Shown one piece after another: positions 8,197-17,498 of a stretch of DNA of 64,000 bases. Location of the stretch: assembly GCA_965214955.1 (NCBI GenBank), contig CBDCCU010000010.1, forward strand, positions 124,001 to 188,000, written 5' to 3'. Position numbers and translations under genes: made by a program. How positions within the stretch are numbered: position 1 is the stretch's first letter; every line of letters begins with the position of its first letter. Below the pieces are notes generated by a model that saw only the letters and a program-made list of their open reading frames with translations, did no database searches and had not been told where the DNA came from. The DNA comes from Aliikangiella sp965214955. Its GTDB lineage: Bacteria; Pseudomonadota; Gammaproteobacteria; Enterobacterales; Kangiellaceae.

Positions 8197-9201
8197 CTAA
8201 GTTCGTATTTTACTGACATACGCTAGGCCTTTTTTACCTAAGTAAAATGAAGATACGCCAGCGTTTTCGATAAGCTTAGCAATTTCTTTTGCCTTATCTC
8301 GATCCACATTTATGTCAATTTCTAAAGTACCAGATGCTTTTGTCATTAAATGCTTGGTTTTCCCCTCACCTTTAACAAGCTCTTCTCGTATGTATGGATT
8401 ACCCCAAATTCTTTTCTTTTCGCCAGTAGTGTATCTCGCCATAAAGTCTTTTTTGGTAAAACCATTATTAGAAATTCCACCAATACCGCCAGCCTTTGTT
8501 TTGGCACTGCTCATGTCATACTTATTGCTAAGCTTATCAAGTTGTAAATAAAGAGCTGAACAATACAAGCTAATGGGAAGAAGTAACCCTTTACTATTTA
8601 TTCCTTTAAATTTTTCAAACATACCGGAAAGTAATAGATAAGCTTTTTCAATATCCCCTTCTTTTTCTACTGGTTTTTGTTTATTTATTTCTTCTAACCT
8701 AGCAATAAGCGCAAGTGGTGTCGCATCTATAGTTTTGAACACCACTTCTTCTCCTAGAATAAATCGTGTTAACTCTGATAAATCAAAGTTCAACACCCCC
8801 CAAAATTCTTGAGTGTAATCTGATGAGAAAATAGGGTCATTCACTTTTATCATACCCGTGAATGAATTTTGATCCGTACTACCTGTGATATTCCTGATAT
8901 AGGTTATTTCATTATTAATTACTGCTGGTTTATCACTAAAATCAATGAGTGATTCAATATCTTTAAAAAAGTAATCTTTACTAACGCGTGACTGATACAG
9001 TTTACGTTGATCGCCAATTAAACGATTCAATATACCCATAATTGTATCTAATGATATATCGCGTTTAATAAAGTTTTCTGTTTTTTTCAAGTTAGTCATG
9101 GAGCCAATAAACTTACGTCCTGTTTTCGGTAGAGCTTCATTATTAGTTCCATCTAGGAAAGAATTTCTCCAACTAGATTCATATTCTATGGTTACTATCA
9201 T
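8197..9201 (-). CDS. cas5fv: Cas5fv, fused backbone/PAM-recognition subunit of the minimal type I-F2 Cascade
   Basis: In type I-F2 (I-Fv, described from Shewanella putrefaciens) this subunit binds the crRNA 5' end and takes over PAM recognition from the missing large subunit Cas8f. The N-terminus (IVTIEYESSWRNSFLDGTNN, then EALPKTGRKFIGSMTNLKK) and the segment LDTIMGILNRLIGDQRKLYQ match what I recall of that family closely. The frame allows GTG at 9207, but ATG at 9201 gives MIVTIEYESSW with GAGG a few bases upstream and is preferred. Between cas7fv and cas6f; no cas8f gene is present anywhere in the locus. Confidence 0.9.
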   Translation of the reverse strand: MIVTIEYESSWRNSFLDGTNNEALPKTGRKFIGSMTNLKKTENFIKRDISLDTIMGILNRLIGDQRKLYQSRVSKDYFFKDIESLIDFSDKPAVINNEITYIRNITGSTDQNSFTGMIKVNDPIFSSDYTQEFWGVLNFDLSELTRFILGEEVVFKTIDATPLALIARLEEINKQKPVEKEGDIEKAYLLLSGMFEKFKGINSKGLLLPISLYCSALYLQLDKLSNKYDMSSAKTKAGGIGGISNNGFTKKDFMARYTTGEKKRIWGNPYIREELVKGEGKTKHLMTKASGTLEIDINVDRDKAKEIAKLIENAGVSSFYLGKKGLAYVSKIRT

Positions 9202-9209
9202 AACCACCT

Positions 9210-10166
9210 CTACTTAGCTTCAAAATACGTTGCAAATTCACCAATTGGCTGACTGCTAATATCACTTTCATCGCGCTTTATACGCATCATTTTATTACTA
9301 TCGTTATAGTCAACAGTCAATTCATCAACATACATATAAGATTTAGCTTGGCGAATAGATAACTCTCTAATTAAATTTAAAGTAAACAATACTAGCGCTT
9401 TGATCGCATCTTGGTTAAGCAGTATGCCATTTTCACCTTCATCAAAAATGGTGCCTTTTCTTACATAGTTTTGATGGAATGCTGCCTTAGGCTTAAGCTC
9501 TGGTGCTAATTGTTGAATAAACCCCTCAATATTCTTAGCTACTTCTTCACCTTGACCTTCTTTAATTTGCATAGCTTCACGATCAAACTTTTTATCTAGA
9601 GAAATAAATTGCAATTGCTCGATACTAATAGAGCCATATGAAATATATTTAGTATCACCAAAGGTAGTTTTAGAATAAAACGAAGAATTATCTCGCTCTC
9701 CTGCTTGACCAAATTGTTCAAAGTTACCATTCCCTAGTTGATCGACAAAATCTTCAATTAGCAGTGGGCTTGTACGTTTATTTTGACTGTTAGGTACAAC
9801 ATAACCACGTACTAAGCCTGTTATCGAGGAAAGAACTTGAGTTAAATTATCTAATTTTGCTTTGTTAGCATAGTGAATATCAAATGCTTGTGATCTAAAC
9901 AAATGATGGCGAATGCAATTTTGGCTTATATATAGAGGTGTTTCATTGAAATCTATATCAGTCGCTTGTTTTTTGTATTTATAACCTGTCTCTTCTTTAA
10001 TTTTTCCTGTTAAGTTTGTATATCCACGTAACTTAGGCAAGGTGTGGTTATCAACAGTTTTACCATCATCTCCAGTAAGTGTTGTTGGCCCATTCCAATT
10101 AACAACACCGTGACCTAATGCTACAACTTTAAAATCTACACTTTTGATACCTGTTACTTTTTCCAT
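9210..10166 (-). CDS. cas7fv: Cas7fv, crRNA-binding backbone subunit of type I-F2 Cascade
   Basis: Cas7fv polymerises along the crRNA spacer to form the effector backbone. The protein has an N-terminal RAMP-like part (GHGVVNWNGPTTL), the segment LYISQNCIRHHLFR and a central SSITGLVRGYVVP, followed by SQNKRTSPLLIEDFVD. An ATG at 10184 abuts the cas2-3 stop but has no Shine-Dalgarno. The in-frame ATG at 10166 (MEKVTGIKSVDFK) is preceded by AAGGAA at good spacing, so I take 10166. Identity rests on gene order (cas2-3, cas7fv, cas5fv, cas6f) and on resemblance to the S. putrefaciens I-Fv protein. Confidence 0.88.
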   Translation of the reverse strand: MEKVTGIKSVDFKVVALGHGVVNWNGPTTLTGDDGKTVDNHTLPKLRGYTNLTGKIKEETGYKYKKQATDIDFNETPLYISQNCIRHHLFRSQAFDIHYANKAKLDNLTQVLSSITGLVRGYVVPNSQNKRTSPLLIEDFVDQLGNGNFEQFGQAGERDNSSFYSKTTFGDTKYISYGSISIEQLQFISLDKKFDREAMQIKEGQGEEVAKNIEGFIQQLAPELKPKAAFHQNYVRKGTIFDEGENGILLNQDAIKALVLFTLNLIRELSIRQAKSYMYVDELTVDYNDSNKMMRIKRDESDISSQPIGEFATYFEAK

Positions 10167-10184
10167 AAGTATTTCCTTTTTCAT

Positions 10185-13139
10185 TTATGATTGAATAATT
10201 TTATTAAGTGGCATTGCACCAATTATTTGTTTGGTGCCTTTTAAATAATATACAGCCGATTCATCGCCTTCACTTTCACCCAATTTACTTGATAAATCTA
10301 ACGGGGTATAACTTAAATAGATTGGGTGTTGAGGCTCAATAGCGGCACCTTCTAACACTTGCTTTCGTAGTCCGATATTTCTTCTTGGTATCCCTTTACT
10401 TGGACTAGACTCATCTATTTGATGATGTGTTTTTGCTACATAATCAATAATTCCAGTTTCTCTAATGATATTTAACGATTCTGTATAGCAATTTGAAAAG
10501 TCATTGTCTGATTCCTTCCAATTAATCGCGTATTCATTGGTTATAGTGTAGTTTGTTTCGCTTTCGATATTCATAACTACCATCTGCACAAATCGACTAT
10601 CTCCACGAAGCGAGGACTTTTTAAGTTTCTTTTTATCACTGACTTTTTGCTTTTTAATAAAGCGAATAGGATCATGAACCTTTGCGGATATGACTTGTAC
10701 ACTTTTTTTAAGTGCTGCAATTAGGTCTTGTGTGACAGCACTTTGCCCTTGGTTTGACAAATAGAAGTCGTAATAGAGTTGATAAATACCGTTAATTAAT
10801 ATTGGTTTTTGCGGTAAATTGTTTTGTAGATATTCATACCATGCATATGCACTATGATAGCTATCTATTCCATTTAAAAAACGGGCACAATTACCTTTGA
10901 TTTTTCCGTTTGAATTGGGTATTTCACTTGGCACAGCAATAGTATATTGATTTAATTTTTCACTTTTTCCAAACCTATCTAATCGGCCTAGGCGCTGTAA
11001 GAAATTTTCCGCCATGGTAAATTCGGAGGTCATTTGCGAACAAGTAATATTGAGTGCAGCTTGTACAATAGGGCCACTTCGTAATACATCAATTTCCTTT
11101 GTACCTTGCTCTTTAAAGCTGGCATACACTTTGTCAAAAATAGCTTGTTTATCAACTGCTTTAAACTTTCCATGAAACACAATACCGTTTTCAGTCTCTT
11201 GGTTTTGAATAAAGGCTTGTTGTGCAAGTGTTGCAGTATTACTAATAACAATAGTGTTTTTTGGCTGTGGCTTAAATAATGGATTTGTTTGATTTTTTAA
11301 TGTTTCATCAAATAACTCAAAGTTAATTTTGTATTGACTCTGGTTGAAGCTCTTAATTGATTTTATATCTTGATTATCTATTTCTAACACATTTTCAATA
11401 AAACAATAATTAGGTGTTGCTGAAACCAATAAGGTATTCGCTGAGCATTCCATTAATTTTTTTGCTTGTACCAATTCTGCAAATAATAAGTTAAATGCTG
11501 GCATGGGTATGTATTCATGAAACTCATCAAACACAACATGACTATTTAAAAAATCAACAGATGCCGTAACATTAGTGTGTGTGGTTATGCTGTTAATCAC
11601 TTGATCTATCGTGGTTAGTACAATATCGCCTGAGAATTCTTGTCCTTGTGGTGTTGCTACTTTCTCTCCTTGATAGTTAGTAAATTTAAATTCTCCTGTA
11701 CACATTTCAATTTTACTATCAGGCAAGTAATCTGTATGAGTTAAATCATAATAAAGGCCTTCACACACTTGTACTCGCGGACAAACCCATATGATTTTTT
11801 TTGCCTCACTTAACTTTGCCCATTCCAAAGCAATTTTTGTTTTTCCGCAGCCTGCTGGTCCATTTAACACAGCAACACTTTCGGCTTCAAGTAATGATGT
11901 AGCAGTGATAGTTTGTGCTTTATTTCGATCACTTTCTGGATATTTTTGCTCAAACCCTATTAGGCAGTCTTGAATTTGCTGAGTTAAAACACTTTGCTGT
12001 TTAAGCATTTTGTCTACAAGTAAATCAAGCGTGCCTGTAGCAATATAGTTAGTTAGATCTTCTCCCGTAAGAGCTGATATTTGACGATCAGCACTAATCA
12101 CACAAGCTCTTAAGATATTAGCTTTTGCATTAAAATTTATATATTGTTGATATGAATGCAATGACTCTTCCGGCGAGTATTGCTTATATTCAGGTAAGTC
12201 AGTTTTACGAAAGCTTGATGTCACATTTTCATCATATTTAATAGGGCACAATGTAAAATCTACATGGCCTGTAAAGTTAGCATAGCTTTTTTGAATATCT
12301 GCTACGGCATTCATCATTAGCTTGCTATGTTCTACAAGCTCTTGCATTCCTTTGTCTTTATATGCCGCATTAAGTTTGCGATGTATATCATTCAGTTTTA
12401 TATAACTGTCTTTACGAATTGGCTTTGCATGATGCCAATAAACCACATGCTCAATAAAATCTTTTAGTTTATTATTTGCTAGAACTGGTGAAAGGCTTAC
12501 AAACTGACATAACCACAATGATATTTCATTATGACGAGGATGTTTTTCAAAAGAAAATTTCGCTGCATCAATATGTAAACCATCATCTGGTACTTCTACA
12601 GTTAAGCTTTTATTTTTATTAATCGACTTATCAAGCCATGCTCTAAACTCAGGATCTAATTTTCCTAAATCGTGCAGGCAACCACTAACAAAAGCGGCTT
12701 GTTTTAATCTTGTTTGATTACTACCAAAAAGCTGCTCTACTAATAATGCCGCAACATATCCAACAGCAAATAAATGCTCTGATAACAGTTGTTTTTGTGT
12801 GTTTGCATAAACAATTTCAGACATAATCTTTGTTTCATCCATTTTTATATCATTGACTGTGGTGTAATTAACTGGCACTACACCCTCCAAACTAAACTTC
12901 TTCCTATTCCCCACCACCCACAAAAACTGACTTCTAGCTCGGCTACGTATCCAATGGCAACTTACCGCCGTACTTTTACTGGCCGTTTTTCTCAGCAGTT
13001 TTTTTACTGCATCTAAACCATCCTGAGTAATCACCGTTTGCCATGTGTTATCACCAATGCGGTTGGCAAATGCATCTAACACTCGCCTTGTTTTCTTTAA
13101 GGCATTTTTTTCACATTGGCTAACAAAGGTAACCATCAT
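10185..13139 (-). CDS. cas2-3: Cas2-Cas3 fusion (type I-F), helicase-nuclease with acquisition subunit
   Basis: A 984-residue fusion specific to type I-F. Cas2 (about residues 1-95) joins Cas1 for spacer integration. The HD nuclease domain follows (CLHDLGK, H156-D157; YWHHAKP near 234). Then comes a superfamily 2 helicase with Walker A GPAGCGKT at 427-434, DEFH box at 538-541, SAT at 573-575 and the arginine motif QRLGRLDRFGK. All key residues are intact, so target shredding should be active. Its start overlaps the cas1 stop by 4 nt (ATGA), implying translational coupling. Confidence 0.97.
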   Translation of the reverse strand: MMVTFVSQCEKNALKKTRRVLDAFANRIGDNTWQTVITQDGLDAVKKLLRKTASKSTAVSCHWIRSRARSQFLWVVGNRKKFSLEGVVPVNYTTVNDIKMDETKIMSEIVYANTQKQLLSEHLFAVGYVAALLVEQLFGSNQTRLKQAAFVSGCLHDLGKLDPEFRAWLDKSINKNKSLTVEVPDDGLHIDAAKFSFEKHPRHNEISLWLCQFVSLSPVLANNKLKDFIEHVVYWHHAKPIRKDSYIKLNDIHRKLNAAYKDKGMQELVEHSKLMMNAVADIQKSYANFTGHVDFTLCPIKYDENVTSSFRKTDLPEYKQYSPEESLHSYQQYINFNAKANILRACVISADRQISALTGEDLTNYIATGTLDLLVDKMLKQQSVLTQQIQDCLIGFEQKYPESDRNKAQTITATSLLEAESVAVLNGPAGCGKTKIALEWAKLSEAKKIIWVCPRVQVCEGLYYDLTHTDYLPDSKIEMCTGEFKFTNYQGEKVATPQGQEFSGDIVLTTIDQVINSITTHTNVTASVDFLNSHVVFDEFHEYIPMPAFNLLFAELVQAKKLMECSANTLLVSATPNYCFIENVLEIDNQDIKSIKSFNQSQYKINFELFDETLKNQTNPLFKPQPKNTIVISNTATLAQQAFIQNQETENGIVFHGKFKAVDKQAIFDKVYASFKEQGTKEIDVLRSGPIVQAALNITCSQMTSEFTMAENFLQRLGRLDRFGKSEKLNQYTIAVPSEIPNSNGKIKGNCARFLNGIDSYHSAYAWYEYLQNNLPQKPILINGIYQLYYDFYLSNQGQSAVTQDLIAALKKSVQVISAKVHDPIRFIKKQKVSDKKKLKKSSLRGDSRFVQMVVMNIESETNYTITNEYAINWKESDNDFSNCYTESLNIIRETGIIDYVAKTHHQIDESSPSKGIPRRNIGLRKQVLEGAAIEPQHPIYLSYTPLDLSSKLGESEGDESAVYYLKGTKQIIGAMPLNKIIQS

Positions 13140-14128
13140 AAGGTATCACTCTTATCAATACTTTTACTGACTTGGATCTGTTTATCCGTTAAATCGGTTG
13201 AAGCAACCTTTTTAACGATATTAAACAAATAATCTAACGCTTTATGATCGGTAAATGCTTGCAGTATTTGTTGCCTAAATTCTTGCTCGGTTGCATTTTC
13301 TTTGGCGGAAATAAAAGCCCAAGGTAGCACTAGTGCATCTTTAATTAAGTCTGCTACATCAAATACCAGTGCACCACGCCTTGTTTTACCATGCATTACT
13401 GCAAAACCATGCGGAATACCTAACACCCATAAAGTGCATGCGGCTAAACCATAGGCTAAGTAGTTGCCATGATTAAGAAAATCATTGGCTTTGTCTGTAC
13501 TTTGGTGTTGTCGTTTAAAATCAGTTAGTTTTGTGGCATTTGCAGCATATTTATAAAGCGCTTTGGTTAGTTGGGCTTCGGTAAGTAATAACTCTTGTGA
13601 TTTTTTAGCTTTTTCAGTTCGCGAATAAAACGTGGTTAATGCGGCTTGTATGTTTTTGTCTTCATAGTCAAACCCTTCATTTTTTAAATCGCGATCTTTT
13701 TGCCAAACTTGTTTTAAAAAGGCAATGCGAGCTTGTTGAAATTGTTTTGCTGCATCAAGTCGCTGGCTATCATCAAACCAAAACGTTAGCCAACCCTGTA
13801 AATATTCGGTTGGCCTGTATTCATTTTGAGGAGTCATCCATTCAATTTCGCAGCCCATGTATAAAGGTGTGCCGCCGCCACCACAAAATCCAACGAGTAC
13901 ACCTGCTTGGCTTAGCATGCGCATGGCGGCTTGGGTTATAGAAGTGCCATTGCCTAATAAGATAACTGTGGTATTGGCTATGGGAATATTATAATAAAGG
14001 TTTTCTTTGGTGGCTTCGGTTAGGTAAAGCACTCGTCCGTCTTTTTGCATCACTCGGCAATATTCTAGGTAAAAAATATTAGCGCGTTTAGAATGCAAAA
14101 TGGCTTTTAAATCGGTTAATTGCTCCAT
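13136..14128 (-). CDS. cas1: Cas1 (type I-F), CRISPR spacer integrase
   Basis: Cas1 integrates new spacers at the leader end of the array together with the Cas2 part of Cas2-3. The 330 residues match type I-F Cas1, with the metal-binding residues in place: E184 (LLTEAQL), H246 (VMHGKTRRGA) and D257/D260 (FDVADLIKD). First gene of the minus-strand cas operon. A possible promoter is the TATATT box near 14178 upstream, but I saw no convincing -35. With intact Cas1 and Cas2-3 the locus should be able to acquire spacers. Confidence 0.97.
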   Translation of the reverse strand: MEQLTDLKAILHSKRANIFYLEYCRVMQKDGRVLYLTEATKENLYYNIPIANTTVILLGNGTSITQAAMRMLSQAGVLVGFCGGGGTPLYMGCEIEWMTPQNEYRPTEYLQGWLTFWFDDSQRLDAAKQFQQARIAFLKQVWQKDRDLKNEGFDYEDKNIQAALTTFYSRTEKAKKSQELLLTEAQLTKALYKYAANATKLTDFKRQHQSTDKANDFLNHGNYLAYGLAACTLWVLGIPHGFAVMHGKTRRGALVFDVADLIKDALVLPWAFISAKENATEQEFRQQILQAFTDHKALDYLFNIVKKVASTDLTDKQIQVSKSIDKSDTL

Positions 14129-14425
14129 GCTTTTTTAGAAAACTGCCTTATAGTAATCGCGTTATATTAAAAATATAGCCTAGTTTTAATTTTTTTCACA
14201 CGATCATTTATTCAACACTTTACCTTACATTAACCATACAAACTCAATGGATATTATTGATTATTAGAACAGTGAATATTTAGACAAAGTAAAAATAATC
14301 TTCTACTTTTATATTGGCTAATCTAATTTATGCTCAATAGCCTCGTTAAATGGATTTGTGCATTTAAAGCCATATTAATTATTTATTGTTTTAAATTAAA
14401 CGGTTAGTAAGCAAGAGAGGATAGT

Positions 14426-16426
14426 GTGAACTTTTTAAAAAACTTATCATTTAGAGAAAAACTTATTTTATTGGTTACGCCACCTATTGTAAGCACTTTA
14501 TACTTTGCTTTTTCGATCTTAAATTTAGAGCTTAAAGAAAAAGCCATTGTTGACGAAATATCGCCACTAGTTATGCTATCTACGCAAGCTAGCGCTATAG
14601 TGCACGAACTTCAAAAAGAGCGTGGAGCTTCAACGGGTTTTGTTGGCTCCAAAGGAGAGAAATTTGGTAATATTTTAAGCGAGCAAAGAGAATTAACTGA
14701 TAAAGTTGTAAATCGAGAAACCAAATCAATTCAATTGCTAAGTGAACAATTAAAAACCAATAACCCTGCTTTATCTAACCAAATTAGTCAAATTTTAACT
14801 CAAATCAATCAACGTGAATCTCATCGGCAAAAAGTTGACTCTTTATCACTATCTGGCGGCGAAACCGCTAAATATTACACCGACACTAATGCTGCTCTTT
14901 TATCGTTAAGTGGAAAAATTTCTAACTTGTCAACCTTTGGTGATTTAACCACCAACTTAAGAAATTACTATAATTTTTTACAAGCTAAAGAATCTGCGGG
15001 TCAAGAAAGGGCAATATTAAATATTGCCCTTTCTTCTGATGCTTTTCCAAAAGGTATTTATCGTAAGTTTGTTTCTTTAGAGTCTGCACAAAATGCCTAC
15101 CTTAAAAGCTTTGAACAATTTGCTAATGAGCAACAAATAAACGAATTAAAAAATATTAACAATAGTACATCTGCGTTACGGGTTAATGAAATTAGAAACG
15201 TTGCCCACAATAAATATATTGAAGGCAACTTTGGTATAGCTGGTGAAGAATGGTTTAATGCGGCTACCGATAGAATTAATCAATTAAAAGCATTGGAAGA
15301 TAATATTGCTAACCAAATTAATGATGTCGTTAAACTCCATGCAGATCAAACCAATAAGGCAATTTTTATCTCTTCTTTGGTTATTGTTTTTGTTTTAATT
15401 CTCACCTTGATATTAGGCTTTATCATCATTAAACAGTTAATTTCTCAAGCATCAAGGCTAGCTAAATCAATTTACTTAGTTTCCACTAATAAAGATTTAT
15501 CGGTTCGAACTAATGTTCAATCGAAAGATGAGTTAGGTCGTAGCGCTAAAAGCTTTAATAATATGCTTGAGGTGATTGCTAAAATGCTCAATAAAATTGA
15601 GTCTAGTAGCGAAGCACTTTCTGAATCTGCTAGCAATAACAAAACATCTGTTGAAGCAAGCAGTAAAAACTTAGAACGCCAAAAACACGAAACAACTCAG
15701 GCCGCTAGTGCAACTGAAGAAATGAGTGCAACAGTTAATGAAATATCAAACAATGTAATACAAATGTCAGAAGCCGCTACTGAAGCTAATAACCTTTCTC
15801 AAAGCGGTTTAGCTGAAATGGAAAAGAATACCTCTAGCATGGAAACCCTAAACCAAAAAATGTCTCATGCTAACACTCAAGTTGTTAACCTTAGGGATTC
15901 TAGCAAAGACATTAGTGGCATTGTTGATGTTATTAAAGCCATTGCCGAACAAACTAATTTGCTCGCATTAAATGCCGCAATAGAAGCGGCTAGAGCTGGA
16001 GAGCAAGGAAGAGGTTTTGCGGTTGTTTCAGACGAAGTTCGCTCACTCGCTCAAAAAACTCAAAGTTCCACTCAACAAATAGAGCAAATTGTTTCACAGT
16101 TTCAATCAGAAGCTAACAGCATTTCAGACTCTATTGAAACTTGCTTTGCTCATGTTCAAGAATCAAGCACTCAAGCGGTGTCTGTTAAAGACAAGCTATC
16201 TGAAATTAATGGCTCAATTGATTCAATTGCCAATATGTGTAAACAAATTGCAACTGCCTCGGAAGAACAGGTTTCTGCTACTAATGAAATTGCCGCAAAC
16301 TTAAGGGCTATTGATGATCTTGCTTCTGAAAGTGTTGCTCAAGGCCAGCAAATTTTAGATGCTACTGAAAAACAATCGGAACTAACCTTTAGTCAACGTG
16401 ATCTTGTCGCACAGTTTAAGCTTTAA
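14426..16426 (+). CDS. Methyl-accepting chemotaxis protein with NIT sensor domain
   Basis: A 666-residue inner-membrane chemoreceptor. TM1 is at about residues 12-32, then a helical periplasmic domain of the nitrate/nitrite-sensing (NIT) type (VHELQKERGASTGFVGSKG), TM2 at about 313-335, HAMP at about 336-390, and the cytoplasmic signalling domain with the conserved hairpin tip (AIAEQTNLLALNAAIEAARA, then GEQGRGFAVVSDEVRSLA). It starts with GTG, supported by GAGAGG six bases upstream (14415-14420). It stands alone; the ligand is inferred from the domain type only. Confidence 0.93.
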   Translation: MNFLKNLSFREKLILLVTPPIVSTLYFAFSILNLELKEKAIVDEISPLVMLSTQASAIVHELQKERGASTGFVGSKGEKFGNILSEQRELTDKVVNRETKSIQLLSEQLKTNNPALSNQISQILTQINQRESHRQKVDSLSLSGGETAKYYTDTNAALLSLSGKISNLSTFGDLTTNLRNYYNFLQAKESAGQERAILNIALSSDAFPKGIYRKFVSLESAQNAYLKSFEQFANEQQINELKNINNSTSALRVNEIRNVAHNKYIEGNFGIAGEEWFNAATDRINQLKALEDNIANQINDVVKLHADQTNKAIFISSLVIVFVLILTLILGFIIIKQLISQASRLAKSIYLVSTNKDLSVRTNVQSKDELGRSAKSFNNMLEVIAKMLNKIESSSEALSESASNNKTSVEASSKNLERQKHETTQAASATEEMSATVNEISNNVIQMSEAATEANNLSQSGLAEMEKNTSSMETLNQKMSHANTQVVNLRDSSKDISGIVDVIKAIAEQTNLLALNAAIEAARAGEQGRGFAVVSDEVRSLAQKTQSSTQQIEQIVSQFQSEANSISDSIETCFAHVQESSTQAVSVKDKLSEINGSIDSIANMCKQIATASEEQVSATNEIAANLRAIDDLASESVAQGQQILDATEKQSELTFSQRDLVAQFKL

Positions 16427-16713
16427 GTTGCTAGAGTAAATTCATTAGTCCTCCTCTCCTAGCAGGAGAGGATTGAGGAGGGGTTGAAATTTTTTGGCTA
16501 ATTTAACCGCTAATTTTTTACTCGACATTATTGAAAGGTGAAAATAGTTCCTATCAATCTAAAGTGTTATAGCTTTAAGCTTTTCTACCTCTCCCTATCC
16601 CTCTCCTTCAAAGAAGAGGGGACTGGTTGTGAGGGTATTTTTTTCTCGTTCCCATGCTCCTGCGTGGGAATGCAGATCATTGCTAGTTGCTAGTTGCTAG
16701 TTGCTAGTATTAT
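16427..16713. repeat. Intergenic block of REP-like palindromes and a heptamer repeat
   Basis: No gene is seen here. The stretch holds TCCTCTCC/GGAGAGGA palindromes near 16450-16472, a second CTCTCC/GAGAGG-type palindrome near 16590-16620, and the palindrome GTTCCCATGC/GCGTGGGAAT at 16647-16672, which recurs in the 181-bp array at 23.4-24 kb. Four direct copies of TTGCTAG (16680-16707) follow, ending six bases from the methyltransferase stop codon. Confidence 0.75.
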
Positions 16714-17376
16714 TTATTTTGGCTTTTTACAAATCAAAAAATAACTGGTTTTACTTTTTGGTGGCCACCACGACTTTTCAATTTTAAATCCTTTTTCTTG
16801 CATAACAGAGTTAAGTTGTTGGCTACTAAAAAACATTACGTTAGGAATAAGTTTGAAAAAACTAAGCGGCTTAAACACCCATTTCAAATAATTTTTATGG
16901 TTTTTTAAACAACCTGTACTGGTAATAAATACACCACCTGGTTTAAGTAAGTTATAGGCTTGTTCAATAGCCTGCTCATAATCTTCCATTAAATGTAAAA
17001 CATTTAAGCCTAAGATGGCATCAAACTGTTGTGAGTTAGGATTTAATTGATTAAGCATGGCAACTTTGCATTCAATATTTTTAATTTGAGCCTTTTTTAC
17101 TTTGTCTTTGGCAATTTCAATCATCTTTGGGGAAAAGTCGGTAGCCAAATAACTTTTCACTTTTTCAGCATGAATAAGTGCCGTAGAGCCAGTACCGCAC
17201 CCAAACTCTAAAACATCCATTTGGGGAGTTAGATAGTGATGGGTAAGTTTTAGTTTTTGCTGATAGGTTTCTTCATCATCTATTGGTTTTTTCGCATATT
17301 TTTCGGCAACTTTATCCCAAAACTTTACTTTTTTGTTCACTTTTGCACCTTGAGTATTTTCTTGTATTGATTCCAT
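16714..17376 (-). CDS. Class I SAM-dependent methyltransferase
   Basis: A 220-residue Rossmann-fold methyltransferase. Motif I is VLEFGCGTGSTAL near residue 56, the acidic loop after strand 2 is YLATDFSPKMIEIAK, and the post-motif LLKPGGVFITSTG is intact. The substrate is unknown; it resembles small-molecule (type 11) methyltransferases rather than rRNA enzymes. It is transcribed divergently from the LysR-type regulator at 17499, with about 120 bp between them, a layout in which LysR regulators often control the divergent gene. Confidence 0.85.
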   Translation of the reverse strand: MESIQENTQGAKVNKKVKFWDKVAEKYAKKPIDDEETYQQKLKLTHHYLTPQMDVLEFGCGTGSTALIHAEKVKSYLATDFSPKMIEIAKDKVKKAQIKNIECKVAMLNQLNPNSQQFDAILGLNVLHLMEDYEQAIEQAYNLLKPGGVFITSTGCLKNHKNYLKWVFKPLSFFKLIPNVMFFSSQQLNSVMQEKGFKIEKSWWPPKSKTSYFLICKKPK

Positions 17377-17498
17377 ATTTAAACCTCACCATACCATGGT
17401 GTATTAACTAAGATATATTTAGTTTTTCATATACATTTAATAATGTAAACTAGCTATAATTGCATTTTATTTATGCATTTATGTATACAATCTACACA

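Noticed and set aside
7633..14128. Type I-F3 transposon-associated CRISPR (CAST)
   Set aside because: cas1 and cas2-3 are present, and there are no tnsA/B/C or tniQ genes in the neighbourhood.
16450..16620. Rho-independent terminators after the chemoreceptor gene
   Set aside because: The CTCTCC/GGAGAG palindromes lack a following T-run and match the REP-like repeat family instead, so they are listed as repeats.
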